From: an uncultured Actinomycetes bacterium
Lineage (GTDB): Bacteria > Actinomycetota > CALGFH01
Assembly: GCA_937881255.1 (NCBI GenBank)
Contig: CALGFH010000127.1
Coordinates: 1-16,000, forward strand
DNA length: 16,000 nt
Direction of reading: 5' to 3'
The notes under the pieces were generated by a model. That model did no database searches and was not told the DNA's origin. It saw only the letters and a list, made by a program, of their open reading frames with translations. A program made the translations under genes and the position numbers. Shown one piece after another: positions 9,576 to 15,751 of the stretch (the first letter of the stretch is position 1; the number at the start of each line of letters is the position of its first letter).

Positions 9576-10862
9576 TCACTCCTCTCCGATACCCCTGAGC
9601 AGGGTCTGCTCCCGGCCGGGACCGACGCCGACGGCCGTGACCGGCACGCCGCCCAGCTTCTCGACGGCGTCGACGTACACCCTGGCCGCGCGGGGCAGGT
9701 CCTCGAGCCGGGTCACGCCGCTGATGTCCTCCCGCCAGCCCTCGAACTGCTCGTAGACCGGCTCGGCGTGGTGGATCTCGGTCTGGGTCATGGGCCAGTC
9801 CTCGGTCACCTCGCCGTGGACCCGGTAGGCGACGGCCACCGGGATCCGCTCCAGGCGCGAGAGCACGTCCAGCTTGGTCACGAACAGCTCGGTGAGCCCG
9901 TTGACCCTGGCCGCGTAGCGCAGCCCGACCGTGTCCAGCCAGCCGCAGCGGCGCGGCCGGCCGGTGGTGGTGCCGAACTCGTCGCCGGCCGCCCGCAGCG
10001 CCTCGGCCTCGTCCTCGGCGGCCTCGGTGGGGAACGGGCCGGCCCCGACCCTGGTCACGTACGCCTTGGCGATGCCCATGACCCGCTCGATCCAGCCGGG
10101 CCCGACCCCGGCCCCGGAGAGGGCGCCCCCGGCCACCGGCGAGGACGAGGTCACGAACGGGTAGGTGCCGTGGTCGACGTCGAGCAGGGTCGCCTGGGCG
10201 CCCTCGAACAGCACCTGCTTGCCCTCGCGGAGCGCGTTCCAGACGTACAGCGAGGTGTCGGCGATCCGGGGCCGCAGGGCCTCGGCGTAGGTGGCGTACT
10301 CCTCGACGATCGCCTCGGCGTCCAGGGGCAGCCGGTTGTAGACCTTGGCCAGCAGCGGGTTGCGCTCGCGGAGCACGGCCTCGACCTTCTTGGCCAGGAT
10401 CCCCGGGTCGAGCAGGTCCTGGACGCGGATGCCGAGGCGGCCGACCTTGTCGGCGTAGGTGGGGCCGATGCCCCGGCCGGTGGTGCCGATCCGCTGGCGG
10501 CCCAGCCAGCGCTCGGTGAGCTTGTCCAGCTCCTTGTGCCAGGGCATGATCAGGTGCGCGTTGGCCGAGATGAGCAGCTTGCCGGTGGCGATGCCCTGGG
10601 CGTCGAGGGCGGCCAGCTCGGCCAGCAGGGTCCCGGGGTCGACCACCATGCCGTCGCCGATCACCGGGGTGACGTGCGGGTAGAGGATGCCGCTGGGGAC
10701 CAGGTGGAGCTTGAAGGTCCTGCCCTCGACGATCACCGTGTGCCCGGCGTTGTTGCCGCCCTGGTAGCGGACGACCACGTCCATCTTGTCGGCCAGCAGG
10801 TCGGTGGCCTTGCCCTTGCCCTCGTCACCCCACTGGCTGCCGACGAGGATGGTTCCCGGCAT
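9576..10862 (-). CDS. purA: adenylosuccinate synthetase
   Basis: Converts IMP and aspartate to adenylosuccinate with GTP, the first step of the AMP branch. The 428 residues are the standard length. Key motifs are GSQWGDEGKGKATD (GTP P-loop and catalytic Asp), GGNNAGHTV (catalytic His), TTGRGIGPTYADK, LFEGAQATLLDVDHGTYPFVTSS, and GTTTGRPRRCGWLD. The ATG at 10862 gives the canonical N-terminus (MPGTILVGSQWGDEG); only a weak purine-rich ribosome site precedes it. It lies 46 bases after the EamA permease stop and directly before purD (stop and start 2 bases apart), so it heads the purine part of the run. Confidence 0.98.
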   Translation of the reverse strand: MPGTILVGSQWGDEGKGKATDLLADKMDVVVRYQGGNNAGHTVIVEGRTFKLHLVPSGILYPHVTPVIGDGMVVDPGTLLAELAALDAQGIATGKLLISANAHLIMPWHKELDKLTERWLGRQRIGTTGRGIGPTYADKVGRLGIRVQDLLDPGILAKKVEAVLRERNPLLAKVYNRLPLDAEAIVEEYATYAEALRPRIADTSLYVWNALREGKQVLFEGAQATLLDVDHGTYPFVTSSSPVAGGALSGAGVGPGWIERVMGIAKAYVTRVGAGPFPTEAAEDEAEALRAAGDEFGTTTGRPRRCGWLDTVGLRYAARVNGLTELFVTKLDVLSRLERIPVAVAYRVHGEVTEDWPMTQTEIHHAEPVYEQFEGWREDISGVTRLEDLPRAARVYVDAVEKLGGVPVTAVGVGPGREQTLLRGIGEE

Positions 10863-10908
10863 GATCTTCGGCTCGCTTTCCGCTTCCTGTGGAAGGTTCA
10901 GCAGCAGC

Positions 10909-11784
10909 CTACATCCGTCGCGAGCCGGTCGTTGCCAGCCACACCCCGGCCAGCACCATGGGGGCGCCGGCCCACAGCGAGGGGCCGGGCAGCTCGCCGA
11001 ACAGCCACCAGGCGAGGACGGTGGCGATGACCGGCTCGAGCAGCATGACCACCGCCACCACGGAGGCGCTGACACTGGCCAGCAGGCCGTTGAACACGGT
11101 GTGGCCGAGCAGCTGGGGGCCGACCACCACCCCGGCCAGGGCCAGCCAGGCGGTCGCCTGGTAGCCCCCGAGACTGGCCCCGGTGAGCAGGCAGGCCGGC
11201 AGCAGCACGGCCGCGGCCACCCCGTAGACCGAGGCGGCATAGGTCGAGACCGGCAGCCGCTGCCTGGCCACCCGCCCCAGGAGCAGGTAGGCGGCCATGG
11301 CCAGCGCCCCCGCGAAGGCCAGCACGTCGCCCCAGAGCGCGTCGGTGCCTCCGCCGAAGCCGGCGGCGTCGCCGGCCCCGATCACCACCGCCCCGGCGGT
11401 GGCCAGGACGATCCCGGCCCAGGCGCGGCCGCTGGGCGGCTCCCCGAGGAAGACCGACCCCAGGCCCACGAACAGGGGCGCGCAGCTGACCAGGGTGGTC
11501 GCGGCGGCCACGGTGGTCAGGCCGAGGGAGGCGTTCCAGAGGGCGAAGTGGACGGCCAGGAACACCCCGGAGGCGGCCAGCCGGGCCAGCTCGGCCCGGT
11601 CCAGCCAGCCGACCTGGCGCCGGGAGGCGAACGGGGCCAGCACCGCCGCCCCGATCAGGCAGCGCCAGAAGGCCAGGGCCAGCGCCGGCATGGCGGCCAC
11701 CCGGATCAGGATCGGCGAGGTCGAGATGGCCAGCACCCCGACGGTCATCCACAGGAAGACGCTGCTCCTGGATGCGACCTTCAA
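10909..11784 (-). CDS. EamA/DMT-family inner-membrane transporter
   Basis: A drug/metabolite-transporter superfamily permease of 291 residues with two EamA repeats and about ten hydrophobic segments. The first repeat starts near residue 9 (SVFLWMTVGVLAISTSPILIRVA, then PALALAFWRCLIGAAVLAPFA). The second starts near residue 150 (GDVLAFAGALAMAAYLLLGRVA) and ends in MLLEPVIATVLAWWLFGE, a typical EamA signature near the last helices. The start is given as TTG at 11784, overlapping the upstream gene's stop as TTGA. An internal ATG at 11748 would remove only the first dozen residues. The substrate is unknown; export of a metabolite or amino acid is common for this family. Confidence 0.88.
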   Translation of the reverse strand: MKVASRSSVFLWMTVGVLAISTSPILIRVAAMPALALAFWRCLIGAAVLAPFASRRQVGWLDRAELARLAASGVFLAVHFALWNASLGLTTVAAATTLVSCAPLFVGLGSVFLGEPPSGRAWAGIVLATAGAVVIGAGDAAGFGGGTDALWGDVLAFAGALAMAAYLLLGRVARQRLPVSTYAASVYGVAAAVLLPACLLTGASLGGYQATAWLALAGVVVGPQLLGHTVFNGLLASVSASVVAVVMLLEPVIATVLAWWLFGELPGPSLWAGAPMVLAGVWLATTGSRRM

Positions 11785-12572
11785 GCGCCGGCCCCACCGA
11801 AGCGCTCCAGGACGGCGGCCACGAACCGGTCGGCGGCGGCCAGGTCGGCGGCGGCGGCCGGCACCGGGGCGTGGCCCAGCTGCGCGGCCACGGCGGCGTC
11901 GACCAGGGCCGCCGCGCCCGGCGGGACCTCCTCCGATCCTTCGGCGAGGCGGAGCCGGGCCCAGCGGCCGCTCTCGGCCTTGGCCCCGAGGACGTCGTCC
12001 TCCAGGTAGCGCCAGGCCCGGCAGGCGGTCAGCACCCGGTAGGCGAAGGTGCCGTGGCGGACCGCCCAGCGCAGCTCGGCGGCGGCCCGCTCCAGCAGCC
12101 AGGCCCGCGGCGGCTCGGCGAACACCTCGACCGGGTCGGGCCCGGCCACGGCGACGCCGGCCCGGCGGCAGACGGCGAAGTGGAGCAGCAGGTCAGGGTC
12201 GGTGGCGGCCGGGCCGCCCAGGTGCGTGTGGGGCGACGGCCCGGTGTTCACGTGCAGCTCGAACGGCGGCCGCCTCGGCGGGTCGGCGGCGACCGCCGCC
12301 GTGACCAGGCTGAGCTCCAGCCCGGCGGGCACCGGGCAGGTCAGGCTGGGATGGTTGAGGCGGGCCGAGATGACCCGCTTGGCCCGCCGCTCCAGCGGCC
12401 GGGCGACCACCCCGAGCAGGTCGACGTCGCTGCGCTCGGCCGACCAGCCGCCGAGCGCGCCCGACCCGTGCAGGTAGACCCCGACCAGCGCCGGCCCGAG
12501 CACCCGGGTCAGCCCCGCGGTCACCGCCGCCGGGTAGGCGTCGAGGACCGGAACGGATCCGCCGTCCACCAC
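11781..12572 (-). CDS. aminoglycoside-adenylyltransferase-like nucleotidyltransferase
   Basis: A pol-beta-like nucleotidyltransferase with the layout of the AadA/ANT(3'')-type group: an N-terminal catalytic domain with GSGALGGWSAERSDVDLLGV (the GS-x10-D-x-D metal motif, residues about 36-55) and an all-helical C-terminal part with ACRAWRYLEDDVLGAKAESGRWA, as in DUF4111-type domains. Of 263 residues, the central region (ELHVNTGPSPHTHLG) may contact substrate. Whether it modifies an antibiotic or a cell metabolite cannot be told. The GTG start at 12572 shares its G with the TAG stop of the thioredoxin-like gene upstream. The permease downstream overlaps by 4 bases, so all three are co-translated. 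Confidence 0.82.
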   Translation of the reverse strand: MVDGGSVPVLDAYPAAVTAGLTRVLGPALVGVYLHGSGALGGWSAERSDVDLLGVVARPLERRAKRVISARLNHPSLTCPVPAGLELSLVTAAVAADPPRRPPFELHVNTGPSPHTHLGGPAATDPDLLLHFAVCRRAGVAVAGPDPVEVFAEPPRAWLLERAAAELRWAVRHGTFAYRVLTACRAWRYLEDDVLGAKAESGRWARLRLAEGSEEVPPGAAALVDAAVAAQLGHAPVPAAAADLAAADRFVAAVLERFGGAGA

Positions 12573-13195
12573 TAGCTGCCGACCAGGTACTCCAGCACCG
12601 GGGCCAGCTGCTCGGGCTCGATCCCGCCGTCGAAGCGCCTGGCCACCCGGCCGCGCTCGTCCACGACCACGGTGACCGGCTGGTACGGAACCCGGTAGGC
12701 GGCCCAGGTCCGGCCGCTGGCGTCGTTGGCCAGCGGGTAGGGGACCTCGAACTCCTGCTGGAACTTGCGGCCCTCGATCACGGTGTCGTTGTAGGAGACG
12801 CCGAAGAACTGGACCTGGCCCTTGTACTCCCGGGCAACCTGCCCGAGGCCGGGCTGCTCAGCCCGGCACACCACTCACCAGGATTCAAAGAAGTTCACCA
12901 CCACGGGCTGGCCTCGGAAGCCTCCGAGGGTGATCGTGCGGCCGTCGAAGGCGGTGACCTGGATGTCGGGGGCCGGCTGGCGCTCGGAGGCCGGGATCAC
13001 GCCGTTGGGGGCCTGGCGGGTCGTCTCCGGGCTCGCCTTGCGGGTGGTCGGCGGGGCCGTGGTCGGGTCGGGCCCGGCGTCGGCGGTGGTCGACGGGACG
13101 CCGGAGCCGGAGCCGGAGGGCGGGTCCCCGGTACAGCCCGCGACGGCGAGGACCAGGGCTGCGAGCAGGGCAAGGAGGGCGAAACGGTGACGCAT
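12572..13195 (-). CDS. TlpA/ResA-like thioredoxin-fold lipoprotein, probable selenoprotein (Sec at the in-frame TGA 12877-12875)
   Basis: Read through one TGA, the frame gives 207 residues. Residues 1-21 are a lipoprotein signal peptide with lipobox V-A-G-C (Cys21), then a Ser/Thr/Pro linker to about 75, then a redoxin domain (PAPDIQVTAFDG, FRGQPVVVNFFESW). TGA is codon 107, exactly the first cysteine of the W-C-x-x-C motif: W-TGA-V-V-C110-R-A-E-Q-P. The rest of the fold is intact: FFGVSYND, YPLANDASG, and the cis-proline segment PYQPVTVVVD (Pro173). The simplest reading is a UxxC thiol-disulfide oxidoreductase tethered outside the membrane. Alternatives are a point nonsense mutation or sequencing error at a Cys codon. 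ATG 13195 is used; TAGGAT stands 7 bases before it. The next gene overlaps the stop by one base. Confidence 0.72.
12829..12867 (-). promoter_or_regulatory. tandem hairpins after the TGA, candidate bacterial SECIS
   Basis: On the coding (minus) strand, 7 bases after the TGA, a perfect 8-base-pair stem (GCCGGGCT / AGCCCGGC) closes a GAGC loop (12867-12848). Directly after it, CTCGGGC / GCCCGGG (7 pairs, one G-U) closes an AGGTT loop (12847-12829). The second loop begins 34 bases after the TGA, inside the roughly 16-37 base range known for bacterial SECIS loops. It has G in its first two loop positions, as in the E. coli fdhF loop AGGUCU. The first loop, at 15 bases, is marginally too near. GC-rich coding sequence makes hairpins easily, so this is supporting evidence only. 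Confidence 0.45.
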
Positions 13196-13202
13196 GGACC
13201 CG

Positions 13203-13225
13203 ATCCTACCGGTTGCGGTTACCAT
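13203..13225. promoter_or_regulatory. divergent -10 candidates between the thioredoxin-like lipoprotein and mscL
   Basis: The 75-base divergent gap holds TAGGAT on the minus strand (13208-13203), 7 bases before the lipoprotein ATG, and TACCAT on the plus strand (13220-13225), which would start an mscL transcript near 13232. Both fit TANNNT. The minus-strand spacing would give a nearly leaderless mRNA. No good -35 hexamers are seen for either. Confidence 0.35.
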
Positions 13226-13270
13226 GCGCGCCCGAGGGGGGAAACGCCGCCGCTGAAGGAGGACCGCCGC

Positions 13271-13687
13271 ATGCGCTCCTGGGGCACCGAGTTCAAGCAG
13301 TTCCTGCTTCGAGGCAACGTCGTCGACCTGGCCGTCGGGATCGTCATCGGGGCCGCCTTCGCCGCGGTCGTCCAGGCCGCCGTCGCCGACCTGCTGACCC
13401 CGCTGGTCGCGGCCATCTTCGGCCAGCCCGACTTCAACGACCTCACCTTCACCATCAACGGGTCGGTGTTCCGCTACGGCCACTTCCTGAACGTGCTGCT
13501 GGCCTTCATCACGGTCGCCCTGGTGGTGTTCTTCTTCGTGGTCAAGCCCATCAACCGGCTGATGGAGCTGGCCAACCGCCGTGAGTCCCCCGACCCCAGC
13601 ACCCGCAAGTGCCCCCAGTGCATCTCCGAGATCCCGATCGACGCCCGGCGGTGCGCCTTCTGCACCTCCGAGGTGGCCCCGGTCTAG
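13271..13687 (+). CDS. mscL: large-conductance mechanosensitive channel with C-terminal zinc ribbon
   Basis: MscL opens under membrane tension to release solutes on osmotic downshock. The 138 residues begin with the S1 helix and TM1 (FKQFLLRGNVVDLAVGIVIGAAF), with the pore-lining Gly/Ala pattern. A periplasmic loop follows (FNDLTFTINGSVFRYGHF), then TM2 (VLLAFITVALVVFFFVVKPINRL). Beyond the usual cytoplasmic helix there is a CPQC...CAFC zinc-ribbon tail (residues about 117-133). The ATG at 13271 has AAGGAGG 8 bases upstream; an earlier in-frame ATG at 13187 lies inside the divergent gene and is rejected. The gene is divergent from the thioredoxin-like lipoprotein. Confidence 0.95.
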   Translation: MRSWGTEFKQFLLRGNVVDLAVGIVIGAAFAAVVQAAVADLLTPLVAAIFGQPDFNDLTFTINGSVFRYGHFLNVLLAFITVALVVFFFVVKPINRLMELANRRESPDPSTRKCPQCISEIPIDARRCAFCTSEVAPV

Positions 13688-13693
13688 ACCGGG
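13678..13693. terminator. perfect 16-base palindrome across the mscL stop codon
   Basis: CCCGGTCTAGACCGGG reads the same on both strands and includes the mscL TAG stop. As RNA it folds to a 6-pair stem with a CTAG loop, but no U-tract follows, so it is a weak terminator at best. It could instead be an operator, as it lies 10 bases before a perfect TTGACA box. Confidence 0.3.
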
Positions 13694-13702
13694 TTGAGTG
13701 GA

Positions 13703-13739
13703 TTGACAGCAGTAGAGACGACAGCGCAATACTTAGGAT
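13703..13739 (+). promoter_or_regulatory. candidate sigma-70-type promoter upstream of the rbpA-like gene
   Basis: A perfect -35 hexamer TTGACA (13703-13708) is followed by an AT-richer patch. -10 candidates are CAATAC (18-base spacer) or AATACT (13728-13733, 19-base spacer). TAGGAT at 13734-13739 is a better hexamer but the spacer is too long. The 75-base gap between mscL and this gene is otherwise free of coding sequence. Confidence 0.4.
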
Positions 13740-13762
13740 CAGCAGAGCGAGGAGGAGTGGCG

Positions 13763-13972
13763 ATGGACGACGGCCCGCACCCGCTTCCGGCGGAGTTCGA
13801 CCGGCTCCGGGCGCCTTCGAGCGCCTATGCGCCCCGCCAGGTCGTCACCTACCTCTGTACCCGGGAGCACGTGATCTCGGTGCCGTTCGCGGCCGAGGCC
13901 GAGGTCCCCGAGGTCTGGGACTGCCGCTGCGGCCAGCCGGCCACCAGGGTGGCGGCCGCCGACGCCTCCTGA
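13763..13972 (+). CDS. rbpA: short RbpA-like RNA polymerase-binding protein (core domain only)
   Basis: RbpA binds actinobacterial RNA polymerase and its sigma factor and stabilises open complexes. This 69-residue protein matches the RbpA core: PRQVVTYLCTREH, then SVPFAAEAEVPEVWDCRCG. The putative zinc ligands Cys and His (C-x3-H) are kept, but the second pair is C-x-C rather than the usual C-x2-C. It ends where normal RbpA (about 110-125 residues) continues into the basic linker and sigma-interaction domain (typically THWDMLxERR). None of that is found downstream in any frame. The ATG at 13763 has AGGAGG 7 bases upstream. It may be a paralogue or a modified regulator. The flavoprotein frame follows within a few bases of its stop. 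Confidence 0.72.
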   Translation: MDDGPHPLPAEFDRLRAPSSAYAPRQVVTYLCTREHVISVPFAAEAEVPEVWDCRCGQPATRVAAADAS

Positions 13973-13997
13973 GCTGACCAGGACCCGCTTCGACCTG

Positions 13998-15152
13998 GTG
14001 GTGGTCGGCGCCGGGCCGGCCGGGGCCGCCGCGGCCCTCGAGGCCAGGCGCCTGCGCCCGGGCGCCTCGGTGGCGCTGGTCGACAAGGCCGACTTCCCAC
14101 GGGACAAGGCGTGCGGCGACGGGCTCGGCCCGCACGCCGTCGACGAGCTGGAGGCGCTGGGCGCGGCCGGGGTGCTGGAGGGGTACCCGCCGATCCGCGG
14201 GCTGCGGCTGCGCTCCCCCCGCGGGATGGAGGTGGCCGGCGACCCGGCCCGGCCCAACTACGTGATCCCGAGGTCGGTGCTCGACGCCCGCCTGGTCGAG
14301 GCGGCCACGGCCGCCGGGGCCCAGCTGCGCCGGGCCAGCGTGCGCCGGCTGGAGCAGCACGACGGGCTGGTGACGGTCGACGGCGAGCTGGCCGCCCGGG
14401 TGGTCGTCGGGGCCGACGGGGCCAACTCGACCATCCGGCGGCTGCTCGGGGTCGCCTCCAACCCGGACCGGGCCCTGGCCATCGCCGTGCGCGGCTACGC
14501 GCCCGCCCCGGCGGGCCGTCCCGAGCAGCTGATCGCCTGGGTGGCCGAGGGCTGGCCGGCCTATGTCTGGTCGTTCCCGACCGGCACCGGGGTGGCCAAC
14601 GTCGGCTACGGGCTGCTGCGCAGCCGCTTCCACGGCGATCGGGCCGAGCTGCACCGGCGTCTGCACGACCTGCTCCCCTGGGCCGAGCCCGACCCGGCCA
14701 GCCTGCGCGCCCACCACCTGCCGTTCTCGTCGTTCCGGCCGCCGCCCGGGCGGGGCCGGGTCCTGCTCGCCGGGGACGCCGCCTCGCTGGTCAACCCGCT
14801 GTCGGGCGAGGGGATCTACTACGCCCTGGCCTCGGGCCGGCTGGCCGCCCGGGCCGCCCTGACCGAGCCCGACGACCCGCTGGCCGCCTACCGGCGCCTG
14901 CTGGCCAAGGCCCTCGGCCGCCACCTGCGCCACGCCGCCGTCCTGGCCAGGGCGATCCACGCCCCGGCCCTGGCCGAGGCCGGCCTCGGCGCCGCCGCCG
15001 GCTCGCCGCGCCTGTTCGACACCCTGGTCGAGCTCGGCCTCGGCCAGGCGAGGATCACCCCACGGCTGCTCGCCGCCCTCCCCCGCGGGCTGGCCAGGGC
15101 CCGGACCGCTACCAGAGGAACAGGATCAGGGCCTGCAGGGCGAACGCGTTGA
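13998..15152 (+). CDS. geranylgeranyl reductase family FAD-dependent oxidoreductase
   Basis: A flavoprotein of the geranylgeranyl reductase family, which saturates prenyl chains of menaquinone or polyprenyl lipids. The GTG at 13998 gives 384 residues starting MVVGAGPAGAAAALEARR (dinucleotide-binding GxGxxG). Family marks follow: FPRDKACGDGLGPHAVDELE, VVGADGANSTIRRLLG, WSFPTGTGVANVGYG, and the FAD-closing LLAGDAASLVNPLSGEGIYYAL. The homologous frame begins earlier, from CTG at 13974 (L-T-R-T-R-F-D-L-V-V-V-G), which would restore a full first strand, but no ATG/GTG/TTG is available there and no Shine-Dalgarno sequence is clear. The last 44 bases overlap the convergent small membrane protein gene. 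Confidence 0.9.
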   Translation: MVVGAGPAGAAAALEARRLRPGASVALVDKADFPRDKACGDGLGPHAVDELEALGAAGVLEGYPPIRGLRLRSPRGMEVAGDPARPNYVIPRSVLDARLVEAATAAGAQLRRASVRRLEQHDGLVTVDGELAARVVVGADGANSTIRRLLGVASNPDRALAIAVRGYAPAPAGRPEQLIAWVAEGWPAYVWSFPTGTGVANVGYGLLRSRFHGDRAELHRRLHDLLPWAEPDPASLRAHHLPFSSFRPPPGRGRVLLAGDAASLVNPLSGEGIYYALASGRLAARAALTEPDDPLAAYRRLLAKALGRHLRHAAVLARAIHAPALAEAGLGAAAGSPRLFDTLVELGLGQARITPRLLAALPRGLARARTATRGTGSGPAGRTR

Positions 15153-15402
15153 CCCAGTTCTCCTGGGCGCTGAACAGCCGCACGTGGTTGGTGGGGGCGC
15201 GCCTGGCCGCCTTGACGCCCTTCCACAGGAGCCAGATCACCAGCACCTGGAGGACCACGAAGAGCAGCCGCGGCAGCTCGAACGGCAGCTCGATCCCGAG
15301 CAGGGCCAGGGCCCAGAGGATGAACCCGTAGATGAGCATCTTGAACACGCCCGGGTAGATCGGGCGAGCTCCCCGGCGGTAGCCGGGCGGCGGTCGGCGC
15401 AT
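15109..15402 (-). CDS. small membrane protein of unknown function
   Basis: I do not recognise a family. The 97 residues have a basic, Pro/Gly/Arg-rich N-terminus (residues 1-20), a hydrophobic helix at about 21-39 (KMLIYGFILWALALLGIEL), a second at about 45-62 (LLFVVLQVLVIWLLW), a short basic stretch, and an aromatic C-terminal segment ending LQALILFLW. The ATG at 15402 has no ribosome site, but TAAACT lies 6 bases upstream, consistent with a leaderless message. It converges on the flavoprotein gene with a 44-base tail overlap, which is unusual but tolerated in dense genomes. Confidence 0.65.
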   Translation of the reverse strand: MRRPPPGYRRGARPIYPGVFKMLIYGFILWALALLGIELPFELPRLLFVVLQVLVIWLLWKGVKAARRAPTNHVRLFSAQENWVNAFALQALILFLW

Positions 15403-15408
15403 ACAGGC

Positions 15409-15414
15409 AGTTTA
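15409..15414 (-). promoter_or_regulatory. candidate -10 element for a leaderless transcript
   Basis: TAAACT on the minus strand (15414-15409), followed by 6 bases and then the ATG at 15402. A start site 6-7 bases after the hexamer would coincide with the A of ATG. Confidence 0.4.
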
Positions 15415-15419
15415 GGGCC

Positions 15420-15428
15420 TGTGGACAA
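15420..15428 (-). other. DnaA-box-like 9-mer
   Basis: TGTGGACAA, the complement of TTGTCCACA, an actinobacterial-type DnaA box. It lies upstream of the small membrane protein gene. An inverted second copy is at 15693-15701 and a third is at 747-755. Confidence 0.35.
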
Positions 15429-15489
15429 CCCCCAGCACCCCTCCCGGGTCCCGGCTTCCCTCCCAGAAGGGCTCCACGCACGCACCTGG

Positions 15490-15600
15490 CACGGTGGGTC
15501 GGACCCCGCACCGTTGCTGACACGGTGGGTCGGGCCCCATTTTCATGCCTGGCTCGGTGACCCGGTTGGTCGGGCCCCATGCACTCGCCTGGCACCCCAA
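15490..15600 (+). repeat. degenerate tandem repeat upstream of the DUF222 gene
   Basis: Three related units start at 15490, 15521 and 15561 (spacings 31 and 40). The core is CACGGTGGGTCGG(A/G)CCCC, with R3 reading CCCGGTTGGTCGGGCCCC. Units two and three are adjacent 40-base copies that also share CAT, then six variable bases, then GCCTGGC. The 349-base stretch 15403-15751 around it has no convincing gene. It otherwise holds the two DnaA-like boxes and a promoter-like element for the DUF222 gene. Confidence 0.6.
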
Positions 15601-15692
15601 GACCAGCTGAGCCCGCCCGTCCGATCATCATGTGAACACGGTGAAGCCGGCCTCCCCGTTGCTGGTTGGCCCGATGAGATCGCGGCAGGAAC

Positions 15693-15701
15693 TTGTCCAC
15701 A
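15693..15701 (+). other. DnaA-box-like 9-mer
   Basis: TTGTCCACA on the plus strand, 51 bases before the DUF222 start and facing the copy at 15420-15428. Confidence 0.35.
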
Positions 15702-15717
15702 ACCTTGTCGTTGGTGC

Positions 15718-15745
15718 TTGCCTTTGGTGAGGGGCTTGATAGGTT
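15718..15745 (+). promoter_or_regulatory. candidate promoter for a leaderless DUF222 transcript
   Basis: TTGCCT (15718-15723), a 16-base spacer, then TAGGTT (15740-15745), followed by 6 bases and the ATG at 15752. Spacing again puts the expected start on the ATG. Only a weak purine stretch could act as a ribosome site. Confidence 0.4.
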
Positions 15746-15751
15746 GCCGCC

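Noticed and set aside
12572..12874. A separate 100-residue gene starting at GTG 12874, with the upstream lipoprotein as an independent short protein
   Set aside because: The two pieces are in the same frame, together make exactly one thioredoxin domain, and the break falls on the active-site cysteine codon. Neither half would fold or work alone.
13187..13687. Longer mscL from ATG 13187
   Set aside because: It would overlap the divergent gene's start. The added residues are not MscL-like, and ATG 13271 has a strong ribosome site.
15490..15600. Repeats as a CRISPR array
   Set aside because: Only three degenerate units with unequal spacing, spacers partly shared between units, and no cas genes nearby.
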